DNA of 64,000 nucleotides. Source: Halomonas colorata (lineage in GTDB: Bacteria > Pseudomonadota > Gammaproteobacteria > Pseudomonadales > Halomonadaceae). Position numbers and translations under genes: made by a program. The stretch is from NCBI RefSeq assembly GCF_014897985.1, contig NZ_JABUZA010000008.1, positions 62,001-126,000 on the forward strand, read 5' to 3'. The notes under the pieces were generated by a model. The model saw nothing but the letters and a program-made list of their open reading frames with translations. It was not told the origin of the DNA and did no database searches. Positions 1-10,063 of this stretch are shown piece by piece; positions within the stretch are counted from its first letter, which is position 1; each line of letters starts with the position of its first letter.

Positions 1-1395
1 TTCGCGCCCTAAGCCTGACGCTTTGACCCCGCCAAACGGTGCCGACGCATTGGAAATAAGGCCGGTGTTGATCCCGACCATGCCATATTCCAGCGCTTCA
101 GCAACGCGCCAAACTCGCGAGAGATCCCGAGAATAGAAGTAAGACGCCAGCCCATACTGGGTGTCGTTGGCCATTTCAATGGCGGTTTCTTCATCATCAA
201 AGGGGAAAACAGCGGCTAAGGGACCAAAGGTCTCTTCCTGGGCTACCTTCATGTTTTCCTTTGCAAAGCTGATAAGTGTAGGCGTGAAGAAATTGCCACC
301 CAGAGGATGAGGGTGACCGCCCAACAATAGCTCAGCCCCCTTATCAAGCGCGTCTTGAACATGCTCGCTGACTTTCTTGACCCCATCTTCATCAATCAGC
401 GGGCCAATATTAATATTCGGCTGCGTGCCATCACCCACGTTTAGCTCGCTGTTCATGGCTACTGCTAGCTTTTCACAAAATGCATTAATGACGCTGGACT
501 GAACTAAAAAGCGGTTAGTGCAGATACAGGTTTGCCCCGCATTGCGGAACTTGGCAGCCATCGCACCTTCAACGGCAGCATCTAAATCAGCATCTTCAAA
601 AACAATAAACGGTGCGTTACCACCAAGTTCCAGCGAAATTTTCTGTACATGCTCTGAGGCCTTCGCCATCAGCGTTCGGCCCACTTCGGTGGAACCGGTG
701 AAAGTAATTTTGCGGACTTTAGGTGACTGAGTGAGCGCTTCGGCAATTTCACCGGCGCGACCCGGCACCACATTAAAGACGCCGCGCGGTATGCCTGCAC
801 GCTCAGCCAATAGCGCTAATGCTGTCGCGGAGAACGGCGTTTGACTGGCAGGCTTGATCACAATAGTACAACCCGCTGCTAAAGCAGCACCGGCCTTGCG
901 GGTAATCATCGCCGCCGGGAAATTCCAGGGGGTAATCGCGCCTACAACGCCAACCGGCTGCTTGGTAACCATGATGCGCTGGTTTGACTTCGAGGCAGGG
1001 ATGGTCTCGCCGTATACACGCCGGGCTTCTTCGGCAAACCAGCGCAGAAAACTCGCCGCATAGGCAATTTCACCTTCGGCTTCTTTCACCGGCTTGCCCT
1101 GCTCAAACGTCATCAGCAGCGCAAGATCATGCTGATGCTCAAGCATTAAATCGTGCCACTTGAGTAGAAGATCAGCGCGCTCCTGCGCGGTTAACGAACG
1201 CCATGCGGGTAAAGCGGCGTCGGCTGCATCAATCGCACGCTCAGTTTCCGCTTTGCCTAAGCGGGGCATGTCCCCCACCGGCTTGCCCGTGGCGGGGTTA
1301 ATAACGTTAATTTGTTCTCCACTGTCAGCGGCTACCCAACTGCCGTCGATATAGGCAAAGGGGCAATACAGCTGTGTCTCTTTTAACGCTTCCAT
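1..1395 (-). CDS. gabD: NAD(P)-dependent succinate-semialdehyde dehydrogenase, 3' end missing
   Basis: Aldehyde dehydrogenase family member that oxidises succinate semialdehyde to succinate, the last step of GABA degradation. 465 residues are visible and the frame is still open at the window edge, ending GLGRE, so roughly 20 C-terminal residues are missing compared with the usual 480 or so. Visible features are the cofactor-fold segment GAITPWNFPAAMITRKAGAA, the general-base glutamate in LELGGNAPF and the nucleophilic cysteine in AGQTCICTNRF. The double-cysteine ICTN context is typical of GabD-type enzymes. The start ATG follows AGGAGT. No gabT transaminase is next to it within the window. 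Substrate assignment is by family resemblance. Confidence 0.88.
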   Translation of the reverse strand, partial: MEALKETQLYCPFAYIDGSWVAADSGEQINVINPATGKPVGDMPRLGKAETERAIDAADAALPAWRSLTAQERADLLLKWHDLMLEHQHDLALLMTFEQGKPVKEAEGEIAYAASFLRWFAEEARRVYGETIPASKSNQRIMVTKQPVGVVGAITPWNFPAAMITRKAGAALAAGCTIVIKPASQTPFSATALALLAERAGIPRGVFNVVPGRAGEIAEALTQSPKVRKITFTGSTEVGRTLMAKASEHVQKISLELGGNAPFIVFEDADLDAAVEGAMAAKFRNAGQTCICTNRFLVQSSVINAFCEKLAVAMNSELNVGDGTQPNINIGPLIDEDGVKKVSEHVQDALDKGAELLLGGHPHPLGGNFFTPTLISFAKENMKVAQEETFGPLAAVFPFDDEETAIEMANDTQYGLASYFYSRDLSRVWRVAEALEYGMVGINTGLISNASAPFGGVKASGLGRE

Positions 1396-1517
1396 GACAG
1401 ACTCCTGGCCAAAAGATGGCCCTGTGGGCTCATATTTACGCTTTCATGCTAAGACGAAACCACGTAATTAACCAAGTGTTTGGCCAATATCGCCACTCTG
1501 ACCATGGAAACGCCATC

Positions 1518-2069
1518 TTAATTAATCAGCGTTAAAAACTCCTGACGCGTGGCGGGGTTATCACGGAACCCACCCAGCATTACCGATGAAGTCATGCTTG
1601 AGTTCTGCTTTTCTACGCCACGCATCATCATGCACAAATGCCGCGCTTCCACCACGACAGCCACCCCTTTCGCCCCGGTCACCTGCTGGACAGCATCGGC
1701 AATTTCACGGGTCAGACTTTCCTGAATCTGCATACGCCGCGCATACATATCGACAATACGTGCAAATTTAGAAAGCCCTAACACTTTGCCATCCGGTAAA
1801 TAGGCAATGTGGCATTTACCAATGAAGGGTAATAAGTGGTGCTCACACATAGAGTAAAGCTCTATATTTTTTACCAGCACCATCTCATCGGTCTTGGATT
1901 CAAAAACCGCTCCGTTAATGATTTCTTCGAGCGATTGCTGATAGCCTGCGTTTAAAAACTGCATGGCCTTAGCTGCGCGCTTAGGCGTATCCCGCAGCCC
2001 TTCACGATCAGGATCTTCACCAAGTGCAGTAATAATTTGGCGATAATGCTGGGCGATGTCATCGGTCAT
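1518..2069 (-). CDS. folE: GTP cyclohydrolase I
   Basis: Converts GTP to 7,8-dihydroneopterin triphosphate, the first step of tetrahydrofolate (and queuosine) synthesis; the enzyme is a cytoplasmic zinc homodecamer. The 183-residue protein has the zinc-ligand segments MCEHHLLPF and [11 protein letters not shown], plus the conserved DTPKR near residue 30 and the C-terminal TREIADAVQ helix. Length fits the short bacterial FolE. A GTG four codons upstream is possible, but only the ATG chosen here has an upstream purine stretch (GTGAGA). It stands alone between gabD and srkA on the same strand, with 122 bases to gabD. Confidence 0.93.
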   Translation of the reverse strand: MTDDIAQHYRQIITALGEDPDREGLRDTPKRAAKAMQFLNAGYQQSLEEIINGAVFESKTDEMVLVKNIELYSMCEHHLLPFIGKCHIAYLPDGKVLGLSKFARIVDMYARRMQIQESLTREIADAVQQVTGAKGVAVVVEARHLCMMMRGVEKQNSSMTSSVMLGGFRDNPATRQEFLTLIN

Positions 2070-2345
2070 ATCAAGTCTCACTAAAACGGTGCCTGTCTAC
2101 TCGATGCAACTGCTCATCGTGGCAATTCCATCGACAAGCCAAGCATCCTAAGCAGTGCCTAAGCCCTTTATTCATAAGTTATGCAATATGAAGTCAGTAA
2201 AAAGCTAATGCAAATTAATATAAGTATTAAAAAAACGCGTTATCAAATTATTTTAACGCACCTAATCGCTATGTGGCAGATGGCAACGACTTTTAAAACG
2301 GTAATTACGCCGCTCTTAAGCTGTCTGGAGCTTTTAAATAAATGC

Positions 2346-3320
2346 TTAAGCCAGCCATATAGGACGCTCAAGCTGCAAACACTGCTGCTCTAGCTGACGA
2401 ATGTGCTGATCCCAGTAACCGCTTTCGGCCATCCAGGGAAAAGCCCGTGGAAACGCAGGATCGTCCCAGCGCGACACCAGCCAAGAACTATGCCGAATCA
2501 ATCGATAGGCCCTTAATGGTTCAATTAACGACATCTGATCATGAGGAAACGGCTGCGACTCCTCATACCCTTCACTGATTTCATTAAGCTGTGCTCGCCA
2601 GCCGTCGGGGTCGTCGGTCGGCAGCAACATCCAGATGTCCTGAATGGCGGGCGCCATCAGGCAGTCATCAAAATCAACTAGGGTAAATTGCTCATCCCGC
2701 CCCAGCACGTTACCCAAGTGGCAATCACCATGGCAACGCATTAACGAAGCGGAATCGAGCGCTTTAGATGCCAGCAGCCGCTGCATTTTTTCAACCACCG
2801 ATTGATAAGCACGCTGCTGGAATTGACTCAGCCACTGGCTCTGAACGACCCGCTGGCGGGCATTTTCTATTCCGCTTTCAAGCACTAGTTGAGGGCGATG
2901 CTGAAAAGCTTTGCGGTGCGCTACTTTATGCAGCCGCCCTAACACTTCGCCCAGCGCATAAAGATGCGCGGGGTTATCGAGCTCCGGTGCCTGACCTGCA
3001 CATTGACGAAAAAGCGTAAAACGAAAACCGGCGTAGCGATGCAACGACTGCCCTTCACTATTGCGCCAAGGCGCCACTACCGGCACCCCCGCTTTATCAA
3101 GCTCCTGTAAAAAATCATGCTCTTCTTGAATAGCGGCATCCGACCAGCGCTCTGGACGATAAAACTTTATCACCCAGCTTCGTGCTTCATCATCACGAAA
3201 CATCAATACACGGTTTTCATAGCTATTAAGCGCAAAAGGCTCGCCGGCTGGCCAAATATCGACAGATTCGGCCGCCGACATGACCGTATCAGGCGACAGT
3301 GCACTGAAAAGATGTGACAT
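2346..3320 (-). CDS. srkA: stress response kinase A (YihE/SrkA-type Ser/Thr kinase)
   Basis: Protein kinase of the aminoglycoside-phosphotransferase fold, known in E. coli to protect cells from stress-induced death. The 324-residue length is close to the E. coli protein. The kinase N-lobe includes YENRVLMFRDD and WVIKFYRPERW, carrying the ATP lysine. The catalytic loop is CHGDCHLGNVL (a Brenner-type motif) and the metal-binding acidic motif is TLVDFDDC. The start was moved to the ATG preceded by AGGAGCGATTT, because the longer frame begins inside this ribosome-binding site. comF lies just upstream on the same strand with 33 bases between. Confidence 0.88.
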   Translation of the reverse strand: MSHLFSALSPDTVMSAAESVDIWPAGEPFALNSYENRVLMFRDDEARSWVIKFYRPERWSDAAIQEEHDFLQELDKAGVPVVAPWRNSEGQSLHRYAGFRFTLFRQCAGQAPELDNPAHLYALGEVLGRLHKVAHRKAFQHRPQLVLESGIENARQRVVQSQWLSQFQQRAYQSVVEKMQRLLASKALDSASLMRCHGDCHLGNVLGRDEQFTLVDFDDCLMAPAIQDIWMLLPTDDPDGWRAQLNEISEGYEESQPFPHDQMSLIEPLRAYRLIRHSSWLVSRWDDPAFPRAFPWMAESGYWDQHIRQLEQQCLQLERPIWLA

Positions 3321-3353
3321 AAATCGCTCCTGAGTAACCAAACGCCTATCTTA

Positions 3354-4091
3354 TCAACTATTGCCTAGCGGCGTTCTGGCAACAGCCCAGATGTCTACAT
3401 GCATTGCGCCAGCCTTTTGGGCAACCCTTGCCAGCGCGTTGGTAGTGGCCCCGGTTGTGACAACATCGTCAATCAGAGTTATATGCGCGGGAAGCGGCCC
3501 TTTTATGCTGAAAGCGCCACGTAGATTAGCCGCTCGCTCCTGTCGGTTTAGCGTACGTTGCGAAGCTACTAGCTTGTGACACTCAGCATTGAGCAGTTCA
3601 AGGCCTGTCCGTCTGGCTAGCTGCTCTGCTAGCCAGTACGCCTGATTAAACCCTCTCTCTCGCGCCCGCTGATGGTGCATTGGCACAGGCAGTAACGCAG
3701 AACCCAAAAGATCGGGCTTATTCACTAACATCAACTCCACCAGAAGCATCCCCGCTCGAGGCGATGCATTAAATTTAAAATCATGCATAAGCTCTTTAAT
3801 CGAGGACTGATAGAGCAGGCTCACATGAGCACGTTTGATAGGCGGTGGTTCCATCAGGCAGTGACCGCATAGCGATTGCGCCGGTTGGCGTAGTGGTTCG
3901 CCACACCGTGTGCAGCAAAGCGTATTCCAAGGCAGATCAGCCAAACAGTCGCGACACCACCCCACACCATCGTGGGCGGGCATCAGGCAAAAGGCACAAT
4001 ATCCCGGCAGGGCTTTTTGCAACCCTCGATGCACCCGTTGCCACCCTTTCATTAACCTCATACAGCTCCTTAGTTGAGCAATGCCTGACAA
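3354..4091 (-). CDS. comF: ComF family amidophosphoribosyltransferase-like protein
   Basis: ComF/GntX family protein, linked in other bacteria to uptake of transforming DNA and DNA processing; its catalytic activity is uncertain. The N-terminal third holds a zinc-finger-like set of cysteines (CAFC, CRDC, CCTRC, CGHC). The C-terminal half is a phosphoribosyltransferase domain with the PRPP-binding motif ITLIDDVVTTGATT. The protein has 245 residues, normal for the family. It is divergent from tRNA-Leu; the tRNA promoter sits just upstream of its start. No other competence genes are in the window. Confidence 0.88.
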   Translation of the reverse strand: MSGIAQLRSCMRLMKGWQRVHRGLQKALPGYCAFCLMPAHDGVGWCRDCLADLPWNTLCCTRCGEPLRQPAQSLCGHCLMEPPPIKRAHVSLLYQSSIKELMHDFKFNASPRAGMLLVELMLVNKPDLLGSALLPVPMHHQRARERGFNQAYWLAEQLARRTGLELLNAECHKLVASQRTLNRQERAANLRGAFSIKGPLPAHITLIDDVVTTGATTNALARVAQKAGAMHVDIWAVARTPLGNS

Positions 4092-4108
4092 CTATGTTGT
4101 TTAAAGCG

Positions 4109-4136
4109 TTGACATTATCCATAAATTTGATAATAT
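4109..4136 (+). promoter_or_regulatory. sigma-70 promoter of tRNA-Leu
   Basis: TTGACA at 4109-4114 and TAATAT at 4131-4136 are separated by 16 bases, an almost perfect sigma-70 promoter. The expected start site, about 4143, is a few bases before the tRNA, so this promoter is assigned to the tRNA. Its strength fits stable RNA synthesis. Confidence 0.8.
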
Positions 4137-4150
4137 ACGTCTCGTCTTCT

Positions 4151-4235
4151 GCGGATGTGGTGGAATTGGTAGACACGCTAGATTTAGGTTCTAGTGCCGT
4201 AAGGTGTGGGAGTTCGAGTCTCCCCATCCGCACCA
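4151..4235 (+). tRNA. tRNA-Leu (anticodon TAG)
   Basis: An 85-base tRNA with encoded CCA. The acceptor arms GCGGATG and CATCCGC pair fully. The anticodon stem CTAGA/TCTAG encloses the loop TTTAGGT, giving anticodon UAG. A long variable arm (class II tRNA) and the T-loop TTCGAGT are present. It reads CUA and, with wobble, other CUN leucine codons. It is flanked by its own promoter and a rho-independent terminator and so is a single-gene unit. tRNA-Leu genes are common integration sites, but no integrase or duplicated 3' end is visible here. Confidence 0.97.
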
Positions 4236-4274
4236 ATTTTAGTTAGTTATCTCATTTTTATTATATTCCTATCA

Positions 4275-4305
4275 ATCGGTAAGCATATGCTTACCGATTT
4301 TTTTA
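4275..4305 (+). terminator. rho-independent terminator of tRNA-Leu
   Basis: A perfect 24-base palindrome (arms ATCGGTAAGC and GCTTACCGAT) is followed directly by a run of seven T. It lies 40 bases after the tRNA 3' end. Confidence 0.88.
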
Positions 4306-4415
4306 TGTTTTTTTCATCCCTATTCACCACCTCCCCCTTTAGCTAACTTCTGCTAACCTTTTAGCAACGTTAGTGTTTTGCAATTCGGCATCTTGCCTTG
4401 AGAAGGATCTCAATT

Positions 4416-5045
4416 ATGGAATGGCTCAACGAGCACGCACAGGCAATCTCCGCTGCTAGCAGCATCCTCACCTTATTTGTTTGGGTTTTTTATGCTCAAT
4501 TGCTTTATGGCGGCTATGCGCGCCAACGTCGGCCTCGGATTATTATTAACCGAGGTAAAGGAATAGGCTTGGATGCGCTTTGCTTAGTTAGCAATATGAG
4601 CAACGAAGCCATTTACGTTCAGCATCTTGTTGCGGTTCTACATACCAAGGAGCAAAGCTACCAGCTTGATATCGTTGAATATCAACAACAGGGCGATGAA
4701 GATGAAGAGGTAGATTACCGCACGCACCAAGGACCGCTTAGCTCAGGTGATTACATTCACATCCAGTCCTTTGAATCGATCATCAAACGATTAACCCAGT
4801 ATTGGGACTTGGATGAAGATGCCATCAAACAGCAGGAGCTGTTGCTTGAGATACGTGTTATTGCCATCTACGGCTCAGAGGATATGCCGATTGGCGCTTC
4901 ACGGCGTTTTCATTTGAATCTATCCGCCGAGCCTGTTGGCCAACTCACCCCCTCCAGCGTGGATACTCACCGTATGAACAGCCGACGCGATCGAAAACGC
5001 GTGCTAAAGTGGGCGAAGGATATAGAAATACACAAAGCTTCCTAA
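4416..5045 (+). CDS. hypothetical protein with one N-terminal membrane segment
   Basis: I do not recognise this 209-residue protein. Residues 10-31 (SAASSILTLFVWVFYAQLLY) form one hydrophobic helix. It is followed by a basic stretch (RQRRPR), suggesting a cytoplasmic soluble domain of about 170 residues that is rich in acidic and beta-type segments. A short acidic low-complexity stretch (GDEDEEVDY) lies near residue 93, and the C-terminus is basic (RRDRKRVLKWAK). The ATG chosen is preceded by GAGAAGGA; a TTG six codons upstream overlaps that site and is unlikely. It is followed after 52 bases by an exported protein on the same strand, and the two may be co-transcribed. Confidence 0.75.
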   Translation: MEWLNEHAQAISAASSILTLFVWVFYAQLLYGGYARQRRPRIIINRGKGIGLDALCLVSNMSNEAIYVQHLVAVLHTKEQSYQLDIVEYQQQGDEDEEVDYRTHQGPLSSGDYIHIQSFESIIKRLTQYWDLDEDAIKQQELLLEIRVIAIYGSEDMPIGASRRFHLNLSAEPVGQLTPSSVDTHRMNSRRDRKRVLKWAKDIEIHKAS

Positions 5046-5097
5046 GCCTAAGCTAGCGCTTCATATAATTTTAAAAACGATCATTCGAGATAATTAC

Positions 5098-6093
5098 ATG
5101 AAACAGTTTTTTGCCTTGCTATGTCTAGGCACTTTAACGCTTGTCACTTCTCAGGCTTACGCCGAGGAAGAAACTAGTGACTTACCCGATTGGGCCGAAG
5201 AGCAAGTTGAGCCGTTTCGTGCCCGTGTTGGCAACTGGGTGGACAATACATCACGCAATATTGATTCATTTTTTGGTGGGGAATACTATAACAACTCCGT
5301 TAATAACGAGTCCTATTTACGCCTGGGCCAAGAGATTGACTGGATGGAAGGAGAGGGTGTGGGCGGCGACGTCAGCGTACGTTATCGGATCGACCTACCC
5401 ACTACCGAAGAGCGTTTACGCCTAGTCATTGAAAGCGATCCGGAAGAGTCACAAGGAACCTTGGCCGATCAAGGCTCTGGCCGCCTGTATAACGACCAGC
5501 GCGACCGTCGTAACTCGACATTTGGGCTGGACTGGCTTGAAAGCCGGGATAAACGCGAAAACTGGAGTAACCGGATTGGCGCGGGTGTTCGCTTACGCCT
5601 ACCTCTGGATCCTTACGTACGCTTTACCAGCGAACGGCTCTGGGATATCGGTGACGGCCCCTGGCAGCTGGAATCGTTTAACCGCCTTTCGTGGTTTAAC
5701 AATGAAGGTTACTCCGCGCGCACCGAGTGGGATATTGGCCGCCCTCTTTCTGAAAATCGCCACCTGCGCTTTATCACTAACGTTCAGTGGCGAGAAGAAG
5801 AAGATACGCTAGAGTACAGCGAAATTGCCGAGCTTAACCAACGGCTCAATAAGCGTAGTGCGCTGCGCTATTCAGCTATTGCCATCGGCGAAAGCGTCTC
5901 TAATCCGCGCATAACGAACTACTATTTACAAACCCGTTATCGCCGCGATGTCCATAAAGGCATTTTATTTGCCGATGTCATTCCAGAGCTGCACTTTCAA
6001 CGCGAAGTTAGCTACGACCCTCGCTGGGCAATGACGCTACGCTTGGAAATGTACTTTCAGCGTGAAATAAATCGTGACTATTTTGGATTCTAA
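5098..6093 (+). CDS. putative outer-membrane beta-barrel protein of unknown function
   Basis: 331 residues beginning with a clear signal peptide (MKQFFALLCLGTLTLVTSQA, cleavage probably after AYA). The mature part has alternating hydrophobic and polar residues in many predicted strands, is rich in Tyr, Trp, Arg and Glu, and ends in phenylalanine (NRDYFGF), the classical C-terminal signature of outer-membrane barrels. I see no enzyme motif. A role as a porin-like or surface protein is inferred. It is followed by a strong terminator and may form a two-gene unit with the membrane protein upstream. Confidence 0.75.
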   Translation: MKQFFALLCLGTLTLVTSQAYAEEETSDLPDWAEEQVEPFRARVGNWVDNTSRNIDSFFGGEYYNNSVNNESYLRLGQEIDWMEGEGVGGDVSVRYRIDLPTTEERLRLVIESDPEESQGTLADQGSGRLYNDQRDRRNSTFGLDWLESRDKRENWSNRIGAGVRLRLPLDPYVRFTSERLWDIGDGPWQLESFNRLSWFNNEGYSARTEWDIGRPLSENRHLRFITNVQWREEEDTLEYSEIAELNQRLNKRSALRYSAIAIGESVSNPRITNYYLQTRYRRDVHKGILFADVIPELHFQREVSYDPRWAMTLRLEMYFQREINRDYFGF

Positions 6094-6157
6094 TCCCCTT
6101 AGTTTTTCAATTACCTTGTTTCTAATTACCTGACTTATAGCTAGCTGATTTTGTAAC

Positions 6158-6212
6158 AAACGCTTAAAGCGAGCCGAAGGCGTAAGTCCGGCTCGCGGTC
6201 TTAGCGTTTTTT
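6158..6212 (+). terminator. two-part hairpin terminator
   Basis: A stepped stem (AAACGCT with AGCGTTT outside, GCGAGCCG with CGGCTCGC inside) is followed by TTTTTT. It ends transcription of the barrel-protein gene ahead of the convergent SDR gene. Confidence 0.8.
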
Positions 6213-6221
6213 CAAATAGAA

Positions 6222-6983
6222 TTACAGCCGCAAGCCGCCGTCACATTCGATAATCCGCGCACTGAAATAGTCGTTATCAAAAATAAACGCGACACTTTTG
6301 GCAATATCATCAGGCTCTCCCAAGCGCCTCAACGGTACGCTTGATGAGATTCTTTCCAACATGTCTGGGCGCATGGCCGCCGTCATATCGGTTGCGACAA
6401 AACCCGGCGCCACGGTACCAGTGCGAATACCATAGCGAGCCAGCTCCTTACCCCAAGTAACCGTCAGCGCGTGAACGCCCGCTTTAGCCGCCGCATAGTT
6501 ACTCTGCCCCGCATTGCCGGCTCGTGAAATGCTTGAGATATTAACGATAACGCCCTCGTGCCCCGCTTCAATGATCTGGGTCGCCGCCTCACGGCCACAT
6601 AGAAACACACCGGTCAAGTTAACATTAAGAACCCGTTGCCAAGTCTCAAATGACATGCGTTTTTCTACATGGCCATCAGTGGCTTTTACCAGCAGAGCAT
6701 CATCAGTAATACCTGCATTGTTAACACAACCGCTAATAGGCCCCATGCGTTTCGCAATATCACCAAACGCCGCAATCACCGAAGCCTCCTCAGCGACATT
6801 CACGACAAATGCTTCCGACTGAATACCATCTCGCTTAAGCTCTGATACCGCTCGATCTAACGCTTCAGCACTCATATCCAGCAAAGCAAGTGCTGCCCCT
6901 TGCTGGCCTAAACGCTGTGCTATTGAAAAGCCTAGCCCCCGAGCACCTCCCGTAATAGCGATCACCTTACCGGCTAATTGCAT
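6222..6983 (-). CDS. SDR family oxidoreductase, FabG-like
   Basis: Short-chain dehydrogenase of 253 residues using NAD(P)H, probably reducing a 3-oxoacyl substrate. It has the nucleotide-binding motif TGGARGLG near residue 11, the structural NNAG motif, catalytic Ser in VNISSISR, and catalytic Tyr and Lys in SNYAAAKAG. The C-terminus ECDGGLRL is typical of FabG relatives. The start ATG follows AAGGAG; the frame extends upstream but without initiation signals. It is not within a fatty acid synthesis cluster, so it is more likely a paralogue than the main fabG. It is divergent from fxsA. Confidence 0.85.
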   Translation of the reverse strand: MQLAGKVIAITGGARGLGFSIAQRLGQQGAALALLDMSAEALDRAVSELKRDGIQSEAFVVNVAEEASVIAAFGDIAKRMGPISGCVNNAGITDDALLVKATDGHVEKRMSFETWQRVLNVNLTGVFLCGREAATQIIEAGHEGVIVNISSISRAGNAGQSNYAAAKAGVHALTVTWGKELARYGIRTGTVAPGFVATDMTAAMRPDMLERISSSVPLRRLGEPDDIAKSVAFIFDNDYFSARIIECDGGLRL

Positions 6984-7156
6984 GCTTCTCTCCTTACCCA
7001 TTGGTTTGTAAAATAACTCTACCTCAGCTTTCCTCAACAGCCCATTAACACTGAGTCTCAGGCGTGCATTGCGAATCAATAAACATAACGAGAAGACGCT
7101 TGTTTTTTGCACTTATGACACAATAATGATCGATTACGCCTGTTACGGAGCCGGTC

Positions 7157-7663
7157 ATGCCAATTCTTGTATTCATCTCTTTATTTACCTTACTCGATTT
7201 CATACTGTTGTTTTCAATCGGCAGCCAAATAGGCCTACTCACCACCCTGTTGCTTGTTTTAGCGACGGGCGTCATTGGGCTACACCTAATTCGCAAAGAA
7301 GGTGTGTCTACGTTTGCCCGCGCTCGTCAACGCATGCAGGCAGGTGAAATCCCGTCCAATGAACTGCTAACGGGCGCGGCGCTTATTTTCGGCGGCGCCC
7401 TTCTGATGGCGCCAGGTTTCTTATCCGACATAGTGGGAATCGCCTGTCTGCTGCCGAACGCACGGCAGCTTATGTATAAAGCCCTAATGTGGCTTGGCTT
7501 GAAAACCAGCCTCTATAGCGGGCAAAACGATCAACCTAAAACACATCGCCAGCAACGTACTTCCTATCATGGAGGTAATGGCGATAAAACTGGTGCTTCC
7601 AATGAAACGGGGCCGCTGGAAGGTGATTTTATTAGTCGCGATGATGGCTCCCGGCGTCGCTAG
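7157..7663 (+). CDS. fxsA: FxsA family membrane protein
   Basis: Inner-membrane protein named for suppression of F-exclusion of phage T7 in E. coli; its physiological role is unknown. It has 168 residues. Two or three hydrophobic helices fill residues 1-45, a further one lies near 70-95 (TGAALIFGGALLMAPGFLSD, the family signature region), and a hydrophilic tail follows. Its position directly upstream of groES matches the conserved fxsA-groESL order of many gammaproteobacteria. The groE heat-shock promoter lies between, so co-regulation need not follow. Confidence 0.88.
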   Translation: MPILVFISLFTLLDFILLFSIGSQIGLLTTLLLVLATGVIGLHLIRKEGVSTFARARQRMQAGEIPSNELLTGAALIFGGALLMAPGFLSDIVGIACLLPNARQLMYKALMWLGLKTSLYSGQNDQPKTHRQQRTSYHGGNGDKTGASNETGPLEGDFISRDDGSRRR

Positions 7664-7715
7664 CGTCGATTAATATAAAAAAATCAAATAAAAGGCGCTT
7701 TTTTCATCGCTGCCC

Positions 7716-7743
7716 CTTGAAAGGGCTTTTGAAGCCCCCACTT
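7716..7743 (+). promoter_or_regulatory. sigma-32 (RpoH) heat-shock promoter of groESL
   Basis: CTTGAAA at 7716-7722 and CCCCACTT at 7736-7743 are separated by 13 bases. They closely match the RpoH consensus CTTGAAA and CCCCATNT. The expected start site is near 7750, leaving an mRNA leader of about 150 bases before groES. That leader contains two hairpins: GGTGG with CCACC around 7765-7788, and GAAGGTT with AACCTTC at 7798-7814. No CIRCE element is visible. Confidence 0.85.
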
Positions 7744-7897
7744 TTTGAACCAGCATACAGGCTCGGTGGTGACGGTTATGTTGCCACCATTAACAACGAA
7801 GGTTGTGAACCTTCATTTCTCGTGGTAATGCCCTCGAGAATCTTGTTTTAGCTATCTGCCCTATTAGGGCCTTGACGATACTCAGGAGAACGTGAGC

Positions 7898-8191
7898 ATG
7901 AAAATCCGTCCTTTGCACGATCGCGTCGTAGTTCGCCGCGTGGAAGAAGAACAGAAAACTGCTGGTGGCATCGTGCTTCCAGGCAATGCACAAGAAAAGC
8001 CCACGCGTGGCGAAGTTCTTGCAGTAGGCAACGGTCGCATTCTCGATAACGGCGAAGTACGTCCGCTAGACGTTAAAGTTGGCGACAGCGTAATTTTCAA
8101 AGATGGCTTTGGCGTTGAGAAGCAAAAAATCGACGGCGAAGAAGTCTTGATCATGAGCGAAGCCGACATCCTGGCGGTCGTTGAAGGCTAA
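7898..8191 (+). CDS. groES: co-chaperonin GroES
   Basis: 10-kDa cap of the GroEL folding chamber. The 97-residue protein starts [14 protein letters not shown] and has the mobile-loop region [10 protein letters not shown] near residues 20-30, which docks on GroEL. The start is set by AGGAGAA nine bases upstream of the ATG; a GTG two codons earlier is too close to that site. It is the first gene of the groESL operon under the sigma-32 promoter, and groEL starts 58 bases after the stop. Confidence 0.98.
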   Translation: MKIRPLHDRVVVRRVEEEQKTAGGIVLPGNAQEKPTRGEVLAVGNGRILDNGEVRPLDVKVGDSVIFKDGFGVEKQKIDGEEVLIMSEADILAVVEG

Positions 8192-8237
8192 TCATCGCCT
8201 CAACTACTTACTTTCACCTTTTATAATTCGATTTTAG

Positions 8238-9893
<1,656 letters not shown>

Positions 9894-9932
9894 TGCCCCT
9901 CTGAGCCTATCGCTCTGACATTTAGCGTCATC

Positions 9933-9960
9933 AAAAACCCCGCCTTGTGCGGGGTTTTTG
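9933..9960 (+). terminator. groESL terminator
   Basis: AAAAACCCCGC and GCGGGGTTTTT pair across a five-base loop and end in a T run, about 40 bases after groEL. Confidence 0.9.
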
Positions 9961-10063
9961 TCGTTTAGCGGCAGCCCGGCGTGAGCGATTCACACACGCC
10001 AATCATTATGAAAGCGTGCTACCATCAGCGCCTTTATTAGGCAGCTTTTAGGTCGTTATTACC

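Noticed and set aside
2082-2345. Possible small gene between folE and srkA (frame at 2181)
   Set aside because: The frame is AT-rich, has no ribosome site and runs into the 3' end of srkA on the other strand.
3845-4246. Open frames on both strands covering comF and tRNA-Leu
   Set aside because: They read through the tRNA gene and its promoter and overlap comF in a different frame. They have no supporting ribosome sites.
7744-7897. CIRCE element at groESL
   Set aside because: The hairpins in the leader do not match the TTAGCACTC inverted repeat. The sigma-32 promoter explains heat control.
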